Source of the DNA: Planctomycetota bacterium
GTDB lineage: Bacteria > Planctomycetota > Phycisphaerae > WQYP01
Length of the DNA: 42,441 nt
Reading direction: 5' to 3'
Assembly (NCBI GenBank): GCA_021785435.1
Contig: JAJYFE010000017.1
Coordinates: 1 to 42,441, forward strand
In this document: piece by piece, positions 1 through 9,200 of the stretch
How positions within the stretch are numbered: the stretch's first letter is position 1
Layout: each line of letters begins with the position of its first letter
Translations under genes and position numbers: made by a program
The notes under the pieces: generated by a model
Seen by the model: only the letters and a program-made list of their open reading frames with translations
What the model was told of the DNA's origin: nothing
Databases searched by the model: none

Positions 1-371
1 TTAAACGGTCGCCAAAACATAAGGGTGTGCTAAAAGTCCCGCGAATTTTACGCCTCACGCTGCTGGATCAGCTTTGCCGGGCCGCGTGAGACTCCAAAAA
101 TTGGCAAAAGTCGAGCTTAATCCGCAATGGTTTTCTTTTTTTGAACCAATGGCCAACTTGGTGCGTATACTAATTAGACGGATGGAGGAGCCATCCGCTG
201 ACGTGTTCCTTCCTTCTCCCCCACGAATGCCGGTGGTCGCATCCCTGCGACCGCCGGCTTTTTTTATCACCGCGCGATCCAATCCTCGGCTTGGTTTTAC
301 TTCAAGTCCGACTTCACCGGCGTGTCGGTGCAACAGCTCTTCAGCTGGAACGCTGGATGGCAGGAGCTGTA
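1..371. other. Gene-free left edge with a terminator and a possible gene fragment
   Basis: No complete gene is visible here. The stretch contains one strong plus-strand terminator (listed separately). From about 262 onward there is a plus-strand reading frame whose translation has an unusually protein-like composition, rich in aromatic residues (for example SSAWFYFKSDFTGVSVQQLF), and it runs into the antisense of the GH3 3' end before stopping near 460. It has no start codon with a ribosome binding site, so it is at most a remnant. Confidence 0.4.
229..265 (+). terminator. Rho-independent terminator
   Basis: A 13-base stem (229-241 pairing with 246-258, one G-T wobble) closes a 4-base TCCC loop and is followed directly by seven T residues (259-265). 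This is a textbook intrinsic terminator for a plus-strand transcript. The gene it serves must lie to the left of the window or be lost. Read on the minus strand the hairpin is not followed by a T-tract, so it does not serve the GH3 gene. Confidence 0.75.
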
Positions 372-3146
372 CTATGAAACCTCCGCCGGAACCGCGTTGC
401 AGTCCAAGGTACGAAAATCTCCGAGGTGCGGCTGCCGGCACGGTTCCAGCCGCACCTGACCGCGCAGATGAATGTCCGCCGCCGAACTGCCAATCAACAG
501 TTTTAAAGTCCCCGGCTGCAAAACAAACTTGCGTCGGCCTTCGTGCCAGTACCAGAGCGCCTGGGCGGTGTATGGCAAATGGAAGGTAATCGTTTTGATT
601 TCGCCGGACTGCAGTTCCACCCGCTTAAAACCAACCAATTCCTGCCGCGGACGTTTCACTGGCGAACGGGGCGCCACCACGTAAAGCTGCGCCACTTCCG
701 CGCCCGCCCGCGCGCTGCGGTTGGCTAATCGGAACGACACGCCGACACGGCCGCCCGCAGCCAGAGAGGGCGCGTCAATCTGAAGATCGCTGTAGTGAAA
801 GGCGCTGTAGCTTAGGCCATGGCCGAAGGGATATAAGGGCTGGCCTTCAAAATACAGGTAGGTGCGCCCTTTCCGGATATCATAATCGTGGAAAGGGGGC
901 AACTGCCCGACGGATTGAAACCAAGTGGTTGGCAACCGGCCAGTGGGGTTGTAGCGGCCGAACAGCACATCGGCAATGGCGATACCCTGCGCCTGCCCGC
1001 CAAAAAATGAACAGACTATGGCAGGCAGATGGCGGTTGGCCCAGCTGACCTCCACGGAATTGTTGGTATGGAGCACCAACACGGTTTTCGGGTTGGCCGC
1101 ATAGACGGCCTGAATCAGTTCCGGCTGGGCGCCGGGGAGGCCGAGATGCTGCCGGTCCTGTCCTTCGCAATCCACCGCTTGATTGACGCCGCAGATCAGA
1201 ATCACCAGGTCCGCTTGTTTCGCGGCCACGACGGCCTGCTGGAAAAGTTTGGCGTCTTGGGGACCCAGGATGGTGCAGCCGGGGGTATAGACCACTTGCG
1301 GTCTACCGGGCGGCGGAGGCGGTGGTGCAGACAACGGCAGAAGCTGAAACCACTCCACGTTGAAAAGATCACCGGCGCCGCCGAGATATTTCAACCACAC
1401 TTTATGTTGGCCGGTAATCCCCCGCAGCCCAGCGGAAACACTGGTCCAGTTTTGCCAGCCGTTGGTGCCGGGAACCTGGAGCGTCGCGGCCAAGGGACCA
1501 TTTAAGCGGTCCAAATGGACCTCAATTTTTCCGGCGGTTCCGCCCTGCATGTAGCTGGCGACCCGGCACACAATTTCATTTTTACCCGTGAAATCCTGGG
1601 GCGCAAACTGGGCCCAGGACCCGTTGGTAATCCAACCCATGTACACCCCACCACCGACCGTTTCCGTGGAGGCCTGGGTTTGTATGCCCGCGCTGAAACG
1701 GACCGCGTCGGCGGCCGAGATATGCGTGTGGTGGATGGTCCCGCCCAAGGCGGTCGTGATGCCATCCAGCGGCGAGATGCGTATGGAAGGCGCGCCGCTG
1801 TAACCGCCCAGATGGAAGCCCGCCAGCGGCCCGATCACCGCCACTTTCGTCAGCCCGGCCGGATTAATCGGAAGAAAACTGCGTTCATTCTTCAGCAGCA
1901 CAATCGATTGGTGAGCCGCCTCCAGCGCCAAGGCCTGGTGACGCGGCGAATTGACGACCGTGAAATCGATGGAGTTATAGGGAACCAGCGCAGGAGGATC
2001 AAACAGGCCCAATAAAAACCGGGCCGTCAGCAGGCGTTCCACCGCCCGACTGATGTCGGCCGCGCTGACCAGATTGAGTCGCACCGCCTCGCCCAGATGC
2101 TCCGGCAGCGTGTCGCCGCAGTTCAAATCACAGCCAGCCTGTAGGGCCAGCGCGGCGGCCTGATGCAGGGTTGGAACATAATGATGCCCCTGGTCAATCA
2201 GGGCGATCGCGTCGCAATCCGAAGTAACATAACCGCGAAAACCCCATCGGCGGCGGAGCAGACGGGTAAGCAAAAAATGATCAGCGCAGCAGGGTACGCC
2301 GTTGAGGGCGTTGTAAGCGCCCATCACGCTGAACACGCCTCCCTCGATCACCGCGGCGCGAAAGGAACGGGTGTAGTATTCCCAGAAACTGCGCGGGTCC
2401 ACCGTTGCGGACACGGTGGTGCGATCATCTTCCGTACCGTTGCAGATGAAATGTTTGGCACAGGCGGTGGTTTTAAGATAGTTCGCGTTGGTCCCTTGCA
2501 TGCCTTTAACCGTGGCGGTGGCCAGCGTACCGACGTGGCAGGGGTCTTCTCCGTAGACCTCTTCGCAACGCCCCCAGCGCGGATCACGGGTGATGTTGAG
2601 GGTGGGCGGTGAATAGAAACTCAGGCCGGTTCCATCGCGTTGATGGTAGGCGCGGGCCTCATCGGAAACCGCGGTGAACACCTGAAAAAGCAGCTCCGGA
2701 TTCCAGGTGCAGCCCAGGGCGGCGGGGCAAGGGAAGGCGGTCACCGGAGCACTGCGGCACAGACCGTGCAAGGCTTCGCCTGAATAATACGGATAGCTCG
2801 GTACCACGAGCCGCTCAATGGCGGGAGCATTGGCGCCGGTTTGCCCTATTTTTTCCGCCAGTGTCATTTGCGCCACCAAGGCCGCCGCCCGCTGGCGCGC
2901 CCGCCGGTAGGCCGCGGGGGAAATCCCCGCATCCGGCTTAACCCAGTGCCGGCCGCGCCGGGTTGAAGCAAGATGATTGGTGCGACCGCTGCAGCCGCCG
3001 CTTCCACGGTCGTGTAACGTTACTACCGCCTGGGTCGGGCTGAATTCGTCGGCCATGGCCAGAATGGCTGCCGCCGCCGCAATCGCCATGAATGTGCGCC
3101 GATCCAATGGCGCAAGCAATCTTTGGTGGGATTCGATCGTTGACAT
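372..3146 (-). CDS. Tat-exported glycoside hydrolase family 3 with inserted CBM6 (beta-xylosidase/beta-glucosidase type)
   Basis: A 924-aa exo-acting glycosidase. The start at 3146 is chosen because GGAGACCTTC precedes its ATG; an upstream in-frame ATG at 3173 has no such site. Residues 13-35 form a twin-arginine signal (DRRTFM then an Ala-rich hydrophobic core), so the enzyme is exported folded to the periplasm or surface. The GH3 N-terminal barrel carries the nucleophile Asp near residue 310 in GYVTSDCDAI. At about residues 490-605 a carbohydrate-binding CBM6-like beta-sandwich (GKIEVHLD, GWQNWTSV, NVEWFQL) interrupts the GH3 C-terminal domain, and a fibronectin-III-like module ends the protein. 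Plant xylan or mixed beta-linked oligosaccharides are likely substrates, judging from the arrangement; the exact sugar cannot be read from the sequence. It lies 10 bases after the nucleosidase-like gene and may be co-transcribed with it. Confidence 0.9.
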   Translation of the reverse strand: MSTIESHQRLLAPLDRRTFMAIAAAAAILAMADEFSPTQAVVTLHDRGSGGCSGRTNHLASTRRGRHWVKPDAGISPAAYRRARQRAAALVAQMTLAEKIGQTGANAPAIERLVVPSYPYYSGEALHGLCRSAPVTAFPCPAALGCTWNPELLFQVFTAVSDEARAYHQRDGTGLSFYSPPTLNITRDPRWGRCEEVYGEDPCHVGTLATATVKGMQGTNANYLKTTACAKHFICNGTEDDRTTVSATVDPRSFWEYYTRSFRAAVIEGGVFSVMGAYNALNGVPCCADHFLLTRLLRRRWGFRGYVTSDCDAIALIDQGHHYVPTLHQAAALALQAGCDLNCGDTLPEHLGEAVRLNLVSAADISRAVERLLTARFLLGLFDPPALVPYNSIDFTVVNSPRHQALALEAAHQSIVLLKNERSFLPINPAGLTKVAVIGPLAGFHLGGYSGAPSIRISPLDGITTALGGTIHHTHISAADAVRFSAGIQTQASTETVGGGVYMGWITNGSWAQFAPQDFTGKNEIVCRVASYMQGGTAGKIEVHLDRLNGPLAATLQVPGTNGWQNWTSVSAGLRGITGQHKVWLKYLGGAGDLFNVEWFQLLPLSAPPPPPPGRPQVVYTPGCTILGPQDAKLFQQAVVAAKQADLVILICGVNQAVDCEGQDRQHLGLPGAQPELIQAVYAANPKTVLVLHTNNSVEVSWANRHLPAIVCSFFGGQAQGIAIADVLFGRYNPTGRLPTTWFQSVGQLPPFHDYDIRKGRTYLYFEGQPLYPFGHGLSYSAFHYSDLQIDAPSLAAGGRVGVSFRLANRSARAGAEVAQLYVVAPRSPVKRPRQELVGFKRVELQSGEIKTITFHLPYTAQALWYWHEGRRKFVLQPGTLKLLIGSSAADIHLRGQVRLEPCRQPHLGDFRTLDCNAVPAEVS

Positions 3147-3156
3147 GAAGGTCTCC

Positions 3157-4029
3157 TCAAAACGGCCAGCCACTGTTGACTATGACGCCGACGGCATTGG
3201 CCAGATTGGTCGCGGCCAGGCGACTGTTTCGGGCCAGGCGCAGCAGAGGCCCAAGCCGTTGTGGCCGACCGACCAAGGCCCGCGCCAGCCTCATCCACCG
3301 CACTTGGCCGCGCGGATCAATCAGACGCAGCAGCTGCGGTTCAAGGATTTCATCGGCGGCATCGCTGATCACCCGCAGCCCCAGCCACGGCAGGTTGCGC
3401 CCGGTCGCCCAACGACGGGTGGGTTCATTCTCCATGTCCACGGCCAGCGCCTGGCTGGCCTCAAACCGCCGCCGCTTTTCCGCCGGTGTGGCAAGGGGGG
3501 CGTCACAAGTCAGAATCGGTCCCGTATAAACACGGGGTTGTAGTCCCGTCGCCCCAGGCTTCCGCTCGCCCCGCCAGTGGGCGGGCAGGCTTGGTTGAGT
3601 CGCTCGCCCCGCCATTGGCGGATCCCGGTGTGCCGGGATCAAGCCCCTTCGGGATCCATCCGCGACGACCGGACCATTTCCCGGCGCCGACAGGGGGCCA
3701 AGTTTACCCGGCAGAGATGTTTGGTACGAGCCGGGGGCGTTGCGCAAAATTTCTGCTACCCGTTCTGCGGCGAAAGAAGCCGCGTCGATCACCACATCGC
3801 CGACGGCCAGAACTGGATTGAGTCCGCCCGCGAAACCCGCCATCAAAACGCCGTCGAGATGCGTGCCCGTGTAGCCCTCAACCACCGCCAGCTGGAATTG
3901 ACCGCCGATGCCGATCAACTCCACGGCCACCGGCGTGGCCATGCCGGCAGCGCGGCGATCGACCGCCTGCCGGGCGGCGTCGTATTCCATTTTTACGGCG
4001 GTCAGGATGAGTAACTTGGGTCTGCCCAC
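3157..4029 (-). CDS. Nucleoside phosphorylase-superfamily protein (MTA/SAH nucleosidase-like)
   Basis: About 290 aa. The fold family is shown by an N-terminal ILTAVKMEYDA strand, a GFAGGLNPVLAVGDVVI segment, the DMENEPTRRWA region corresponding to the DMEG motif of methylthioadenosine/S-adenosylhomocysteine nucleosidases, and RVISDAADE, where an Asp would act as the general acid. Members cleave the N-glycosidic bond of purine nucleosides; some act on hopanoid precursors. The start at 4029 is GTG, preceded by AGGACG; a TTG at 4080 is an alternative. About 33 residues in the middle (roughly 124-157) are encoded by a GC-rich palindromic repeat that looks inserted in frame, and they replace a conserved stretch with a Pro/Arg/Gly-rich one. 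Activity may therefore be impaired. It is followed at 10 bases by the GH3 gene. Confidence 0.75.
   Translation of the reverse strand: MGRPKLLILTAVKMEYDAARQAVDRRAAGMATPVAVELIGIGGQFQLAVVEGYTGTHLDGVLMAGFAGGLNPVLAVGDVVIDAASFAAERVAEILRNAPGSYQTSLPGKLGPLSAPGNGPVVADGSRRGLIPAHRDPPMAGRATQPSLPAHWRGERKPGATGLQPRVYTGPILTCDAPLATPAEKRRRFEASQALAVDMENEPTRRWATGRNLPWLGLRVISDAADEILEPQLLRLIDPRGQVRWMRLARALVGRPQRLGPLLRLARNSRLAATNLANAVGVIVNSGWPF
3561..3660. repeat. Palindromic GC-rich repeat inserted in a coding frame (family A, copy 1)
   Basis: The segment contains nested inverted repeats (CGCCCCGCCAGTGGGCGGGC; GATCCCGG with CCGGGATC). Bases 3579-3603 match 9925-9949 in the intergenic region downstream of secDF at 22 of 25 positions. 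This shows a dispersed element rather than local coding drift. It keeps the nucleosidase-like frame open. Confidence 0.6.
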
Positions 4030-4136
4030 CAGGAACGTCCTGTTGCCCAACCCGTAGCCCCTTAAACCTCTGGTAGCCAACTGCCCGACACCGTTTCATG
4101 GGCGACGGTGCGGGAATCGGTTATAAACATCATTCG
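4030..4136. promoter_or_regulatory. Divergent promoter region between the nucleosidase-like gene and tgt
   Basis: A 107-base spacer separates the two divergent starts, so both promoters must lie here or just inside the genes. I could not find a convincing -35/-10 pair. Confidence 0.35.
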
Positions 4137-5264
4137 ATGGCCTTTCGCTTTGAAATTCTTCACCGGGACAGCTCCTGTGCGGCCCGGCTGGGGCGGGTTC
4201 ATACCGCGCACGGTTCCTTCGACACGCCCGCCTTCATGGCGGTGGGCACCCGGGGCTCGGTCAAGGGCCTGACCCCCGATATGCTCCGTGCCGCCGGTTG
4301 CCAGATTATTTTGGCCAACACCTATCACTTGATGCTGCGGCCGGGTGCGGACACGGTCGCCGCGTTGGGCGGTCTGCAGATTTTTACCGGTTTTCATGGC
4401 CCTATATTAACCGATTCAGGCGGTTTTCAGGTCTATTCGCTGGCGGATCTGCGCCAGATCGGCGACCAGGGCGTCCAATTCCGTTCGCACCTTGACGGCG
4501 CCATGGTGCACCTGGGGCCTGAAGAATCTATGCAGATTCAATACACTCTGGGTGCCGATATCGCCATGGCGTTCGACGACTGCCCGCCCGCCAACTGCCC
4601 CCCGGAGCGACTTTCCGCGGCGATCGCCCGGACCATTCGCTGGGCCGGCATTGGCCGCAGCCGACACCAGGAACTGGACTCCGATCGCCGGCCGGCTCTG
4701 TTCGGCATCGTCCAAGGCGGCACGGATCCGATCCAGCGGCGGCACTGCGCGGACCAACTGCGCCGGTTGGACTTTGACGGGTACGCCATCGGCGGACTGG
4801 CTGTCGGTGAGTCTCGTCAACAGATGCTCGACACCATTGCCTTTACGGCGCCACTATTACCGCCAGAACAACCGCGCTACCTGATGGGCGTTGGTTATCC
4901 GGGCGATATTCTCGTTGCGGTACAGCAGGGCGTGGATATGTTTGATTGCGTCCTGCCCACCCGTAATGGCCGCAACGCGCTGGCGTTTACCCGCCGGGGC
5001 GTCTTACGCCTGCGCAACGCGGTTTTCGCCCGCGATCCGCGCCCCTTGGAAGAGGATTGTGGTTGTTTGTGCTGCCGGCAATTCTCCCGCGGCTACCTTC
5101 GTCATCTGTTCACCGTGGGGGAAATGCTTGGCCCGACGCTGGTATCTTTGCACAATGTATCGTTCTATCAGCGCTGGATGCTGGACATTCGCCGGGCAAT
5201 AGGCGACAATAAAGTACTTGGACTGACCGCGCCGGAAAAGACGCCGTACCGGGAGGAAGGCTGA
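4137..5264 (+). CDS. tgt: tRNA-guanine(34) transglycosylase
   Basis: 375 aa, the usual length of the bacterial enzyme when the ATG at 4137 (MAFRFEIL) is used; an upstream in-frame start at 4098 adds 13 residues that fit no homologue. It exchanges guanine for preQ1 at the wobble position of GUN-anticodon tRNAs in queuosine synthesis. The sequence shows the substrate-binding DSGGFQV motif (Asp near 93), GIVQGG, AIGGLAVGE, the nucleophile Asp in FDCVLPTRNGR near 269, and the zinc site CxCxxC in CGCLCC near 308 with a downstream His in SLHN. It heads the conserved tgt-yajC-secD/F gene order, in the cytosol. All catalytic residues are present. Confidence 0.97.
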   Translation: MAFRFEILHRDSSCAARLGRVHTAHGSFDTPAFMAVGTRGSVKGLTPDMLRAAGCQIILANTYHLMLRPGADTVAALGGLQIFTGFHGPILTDSGGFQVYSLADLRQIGDQGVQFRSHLDGAMVHLGPEESMQIQYTLGADIAMAFDDCPPANCPPERLSAAIARTIRWAGIGRSRHQELDSDRRPALFGIVQGGTDPIQRRHCADQLRRLDFDGYAIGGLAVGESRQQMLDTIAFTAPLLPPEQPRYLMGVGYPGDILVAVQQGVDMFDCVLPTRNGRNALAFTRRGVLRLRNAVFARDPRPLEEDCGCLCCRQFSRGYLRHLFTVGEMLGPTLVSLHNVSFYQRWMLDIRRAIGDNKVLGLTAPEKTPYREEG

Positions 5265-5542
5265 AACGGTGCTGAAAATCCGGAACTTGTCCGGCGGCGC
5301 GAGTCGCCACCGGATTATCATCCGGTGCTCGCCCCCGCATTCGCCCTATTCTGAAAATGGGGGGACGAGGTGACAGCGGTAACCCCACCCCCGACAAGGT
5401 CTCCAAAGGCGACTCGTCGAGCGGGGGCTATATAGGTGTGGTTGAAGGCATTTTCATTCATCGCAGGTCGAAGCCTCGCCCCGGAGAATGTCCGCGGGAC
5501 AGGGACGACGGCGGCGAAAAGTTCGGCTTCGGGAGGCTTTAG
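5265..5542. other. Spacer upstream of yajC with a dispersed repeat (family B copy)
   Basis: No gene. It contains the CAAGGTCTCCAAAGGCGACT sequence at 5395-5414, shared with the spacer upstream of tssA. A TATATAG element near 5430 could be part of a yajC promoter, but no good -35 partner is visible. Confidence 0.4.
5395..5420 (+). repeat. Dispersed repeat, family B (copy 1, partial)
   Basis: This 26-base block matches 40629-40654 at 25 of 26 positions. The flanks upstream diverge quickly but keep a run of C residues (ACCCCACCCCCG against TTACCCCCGGC). The two copies lie 35 kb apart in spacers preceding unrelated genes. Confidence 0.65.
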
Positions 5543-6094
5543 ATGCGAGTCGCAGCAATCAGTGGATCCATCATCATCTTGATGTTGGCGGCTTGGCTGG
5601 CGGCGCCGGCCAAACCGCTGTACGCCGCGGCGCCAACCATCGCCACCGCTAAGCCGGTCGGTCCGGCTCAACCAGCGGCTTCCGGCCAGGCGGCACCGAA
5701 GGTCCCGGTCGCTAATGTCAACACGTCGGGCCAGAACTTAGCCGCCCCACCCCCCGTGGGCGGCCCCGTCCACGGCGGACCTGCCGCACCGCCCCATCAG
5801 CCGCCGTCCTTGTGGGGCAGCTTCGGCTCCAGCGCGATCATGATCGGCCTGCTGGTGGTTTTAATGTTCGTTCTATTCGGCGGCCGGGCCAAGGAAGAAA
5901 AGAAGCGCAAAGCCATGATTGCGGCGCTGAAGAAGGGCGATCGGGTGGTAACCATGGGTGGCCTGATCGCCTCGGTGGTGGACGTGCGTGATAATGAAGT
6001 GGTGCTGAAGGTGGATGAATCCACCAATGTGAAGGAACGCTACACAAAAAGCGCCATCGCCAGCGTGATCGGAACGGACAATCCGACGCGGTAG
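5543..6094 (+). CDS. yajC: Preprotein translocase accessory subunit YajC
   Basis: 183 aa. GGGAGG lies 5 bases upstream of the start. It has an N-terminal signal-like segment (residues 1-29), a Pro/Ala/Gly-rich linker (30-90), a transmembrane helix (about 94-112, IMIGLLVVLMFVLF) and then the diagnostic YajC domain: a charged EEKKRKAMIAALKKGDRVVTMGG stretch (described here by its ends only: begins AKEEKKRK, ends DRVVTMGGL) followed by a small beta domain. YajC joins SecDF at the inner-membrane translocon. At 183 aa it is longer than the usual 100-120 aa because of the periplasmic N-terminal extension. It precedes secDF by 150 bases, consistent with one operon. Confidence 0.93.
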   Translation: MRVAAISGSIIILMLAAWLAAPAKPLYAAAPTIATAKPVGPAQPAASGQAAPKVPVANVNTSGQNLAAPPPVGGPVHGGPAAPPHQPPSLWGSFGSSAIMIGLLVVLMFVLFGGRAKEEKKRKAMIAALKKGDRVVTMGGLIASVVDVRDNEVVLKVDESTNVKERYTKSAIASVIGTDNPTR

Positions 6095-6244
6095 GTCGTA
6101 GGTTTCAGGTTCCAGATTTTTGGTTTTGGTTACAGGCTCTGCGTGCTGGGCGCCGAGGGCTAGATGCCATCCGCCGGACCCCATCCAGAACTGCTAAAAC
6201 CTGGAAGCTGAAATTTCCGTCGTTGAAAGCTGAATACTCTTCTC
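6095..6244. other. Degenerate heptamer-like repeats between yajC and secDF
   Basis: The spacer carries successive variants of GGTTTCA (GGTTTCAGGTTCCAGATTTT near 6099-6120, then GGTTTTGG and GGTTACAG) and, from 6195, the complementary kind (AAACCTGGAAGCTGAAATTT). No gene or clear hairpin terminator was seen, so read-through from yajC into secDF is likely. Confidence 0.4.
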
Positions 6245-9200
6245 ATGAAATCCAATCTGCTGACCCGGTTTTTGATTATCTTCGCGGCCATCGCCCTGGC
6301 TATTGTCTGCGTGTGGAGCAATGGCCTGAAGGGGGGTATTGACCTGTCCGGTGGCACGGATCTGGTCTATCAACTCAATGTTCCCCGCGATTATCAGGGC
6401 AGCCCCAATCACCTGGCCCAGCAGGTGATTTCAATCCTGCGCCGCCGCGTCGATCCGGACAATGTCCACAACCTGGTATGGCGGGTGCTCAGCGGCGCCC
6501 GTATCGAAATCGAAATGCCCCTGGCTGATCAGGCAGCACGGCAGGCCCAGCAGGCCTATCACCAATTGATCCTGCGACTGCAGGCCCGGAATCTCCAGCC
6601 TTCTTCCATTCGTGCGGCCGTGACCTGTCCCGCGGCGCAGCGCCAGGCGGCTATGCAGCGCCTGGCGGGGGGAGATCAAAAATTGCTGCACAGTCTGGAG
6701 GCCCTCGCGGAGCGGTACGATCGCCTGGTCGCAGCACGGAAAACCGCCGCTCCTTACCAGGCCAATCCCACCGCCATGCCGACGGCGGTGTTGGCCGAGC
6801 TGAATGCCGCGCAGCAGGCTTATGCCACCAGCCTGCAGAAGGTTCTGAACTACAACATCAACGTGCAAAATCTGGCGAATCTTTTCTCCGCGAATTATGG
6901 CGTTCATAATCCCCACGCCGAGAAATCCCTGAATGATTTTCTTGCCGCGCATCCGGCGCGCCGTAACCTCGTGCAAAAATTGCAGGTAGCCTATAACTTC
7001 ATGCGCGCCCACAGCGGCGGACTCGATGATCCAGCCGAACTGGAACGCCTGCTGCGAGGGGCGGGCGTGTTGGATTTTCGCATTACGGTCAACCCGAGTA
7101 ACCCCCAGGCCGCGGAAGCCCTGGCCCAATTACGCACCCTCGGGCCGCACCGCGGCTTGGTTCCCTACGGCACGGCGTGGTTTGAAATTGATCCCCGCAA
7201 CGGCCAGGATCTGCTGCGCCTTCAGTCCGGCTACGTGATCGGTTATTGGCAGGGGCGGCATTATATCCTGCTGCACACCAATGCCGCCGCGGCCCTGACC
7301 CATCATGGCCGGGCCCACTGGAAGGTTCAGAACGCGGTATTGGCGACCAATCCCAACACCGGCGAACTGATGGTGGACTTCAACCTGGATCCCGCCGGCG
7401 GTGCCTATATGGGCCAGCTTACCCGCCGCAATAAAGGCCGGGACATGGCCATCCTGCTGGACAACAAGGCCATCACCGCGCCGGTGATTCGGGGCACCAT
7501 TTCCCAGCATGGTGAAATCACACTGGGGGTTCCCAGCGCCACGCAATCCGCCCAGTCCATCCAGCAGCAAGGCCGGTTGCTTACCCAGATTCTGAACGCC
7601 GGCTCGCTGCCCGCCACGCTGCAATCCCAGCCGATTTCGGTGCAAACCATTGGCGCTACGCTCGGCGCGGACAACCTTCGCGCCGGCCTGCGCAGCGCCA
7701 TGATCGCCTTTGTGGTCGTGCTATTCTTCATGTTCTTCTATTACACCATCACCGGCGCCTTCGCCGATGTGGCGCTGCTGATGAACCTGCTGCTGCTGCT
7801 GGGCGTCATGTCCATGTTGCAGGCAACCTTCACGCTGCCGGGTATCGCCGGTGTGGTGCTTACCCTGGGCATGGCGGTCGACGCCAACATCCTGATCAAC
7901 GAGCGCATCCGCGAGGAACTCCGCAAGGGGGCTTCCCTCTGGCTGGCCGTCAAACAGGGTTACGACCGCGTTTTCTGGACCATTTTTGACGCCAACCTGA
8001 CCACCTCCCTGACCAGCATTGTGCTGATTTTCGTCGGATCGGAAGAAGTCAAGGGCTTCGGCGTCACGCTGCTGATCGGTCTGGCTGTGCACATGTTCAC
8101 GGCGCTGTTTGTGACCCGCACCCTTATGATCGCCGCCATCCGCTTCGGGGTGATGAAAAAAATCGACGATCTGTCCGTGGCCCAGTATTTCCGCGATCTG
8201 GCCACCGGCACGTGGTTCAAGGGCCGCTGGCCGTTCATGCGGGTTTTTACCGTCACCAATTTCGACTGGATCGGTAAACGCCGTATTTTCTGGACGATTT
8301 CCGCCGTTATCATGATCGCCGGGATTATCGCCTTTATCACCCGTGGCAACCGGAAATACGACACCGAATTCAATGGCGGCACCCAGATCACCCTGCACCT
8401 ACGCCCGGGCAAGAGCCTGCCCGTCGCCCAGGTGCGCCGCCGCATCGAACATCTGGGCGCGACCATTCCCGCTCTGCGCGCGTTGCGCCACGCCACCGTC
8501 TATTCCATCGGAACCCGGCAGAACGCATTTCAAATTATCACCAGCATTGTGAATCCTACCGCCGGGGCCGCCCCGGTTCGCCCCAGTGCCACGCCCCCCG
8601 TGCAACTGCTTTCCCGCGCCCTGGAACATGCGTTTGCCGATGTCCTGAAAGTCACGCCCAGCCTGACATTTCAGGGCGTGCACCGGCCCTCGGCTAAAAT
8701 CCGCGATTTGCTTAGCGCCGGTCTGGTGATGCCGATCACGCGGCTCAACCTCGCCGATTTGATTCCCGGCGCCCCCCGGGCCGACTTAAGCGACTTTAGC
8801 GGCGGCGCCGCGGTCGTGCTTAGGCACATTACACCGGCGGCCAGCGCCGCGGATTTGGAATCGCGCCTTAGTGCGATGGCCCAGGAACCGGACTTCGCCG
8901 CTCAGCAATACTGGCCGCTGCGCGTCATCGGTCTGAGGGCCTTTGGCAAACAGGTTGCCCCCATGTCCGAACCGGTCACCGAAGCCGTGGTGGTCACGCA
9001 GAATCCTAATCTGCTGTACCCTGGCTCGGGGCGCAACGTGTCCGCCTGGCGACGCTCGGTTGCCGCCGCCGCCTGGCATCTGGTGCGCACGGCCCTGACC
9101 ACTTCCGGCGGCTTGGCCGGGGTGACCAGCTTTGCCCCGCAGGTGGCCAGCGAGGCCCGCATCAACGCCATAACCTCCGTGCTGCTTTCGCTGATTTTGA

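Noticed and set aside
7721..8398. A 225-codon minus-strand ORF within secDF
   Set aside because: The secDF motif sequence on the plus strand is uninterrupted, and the product is His/Gln/Asp-rich shadow sequence.
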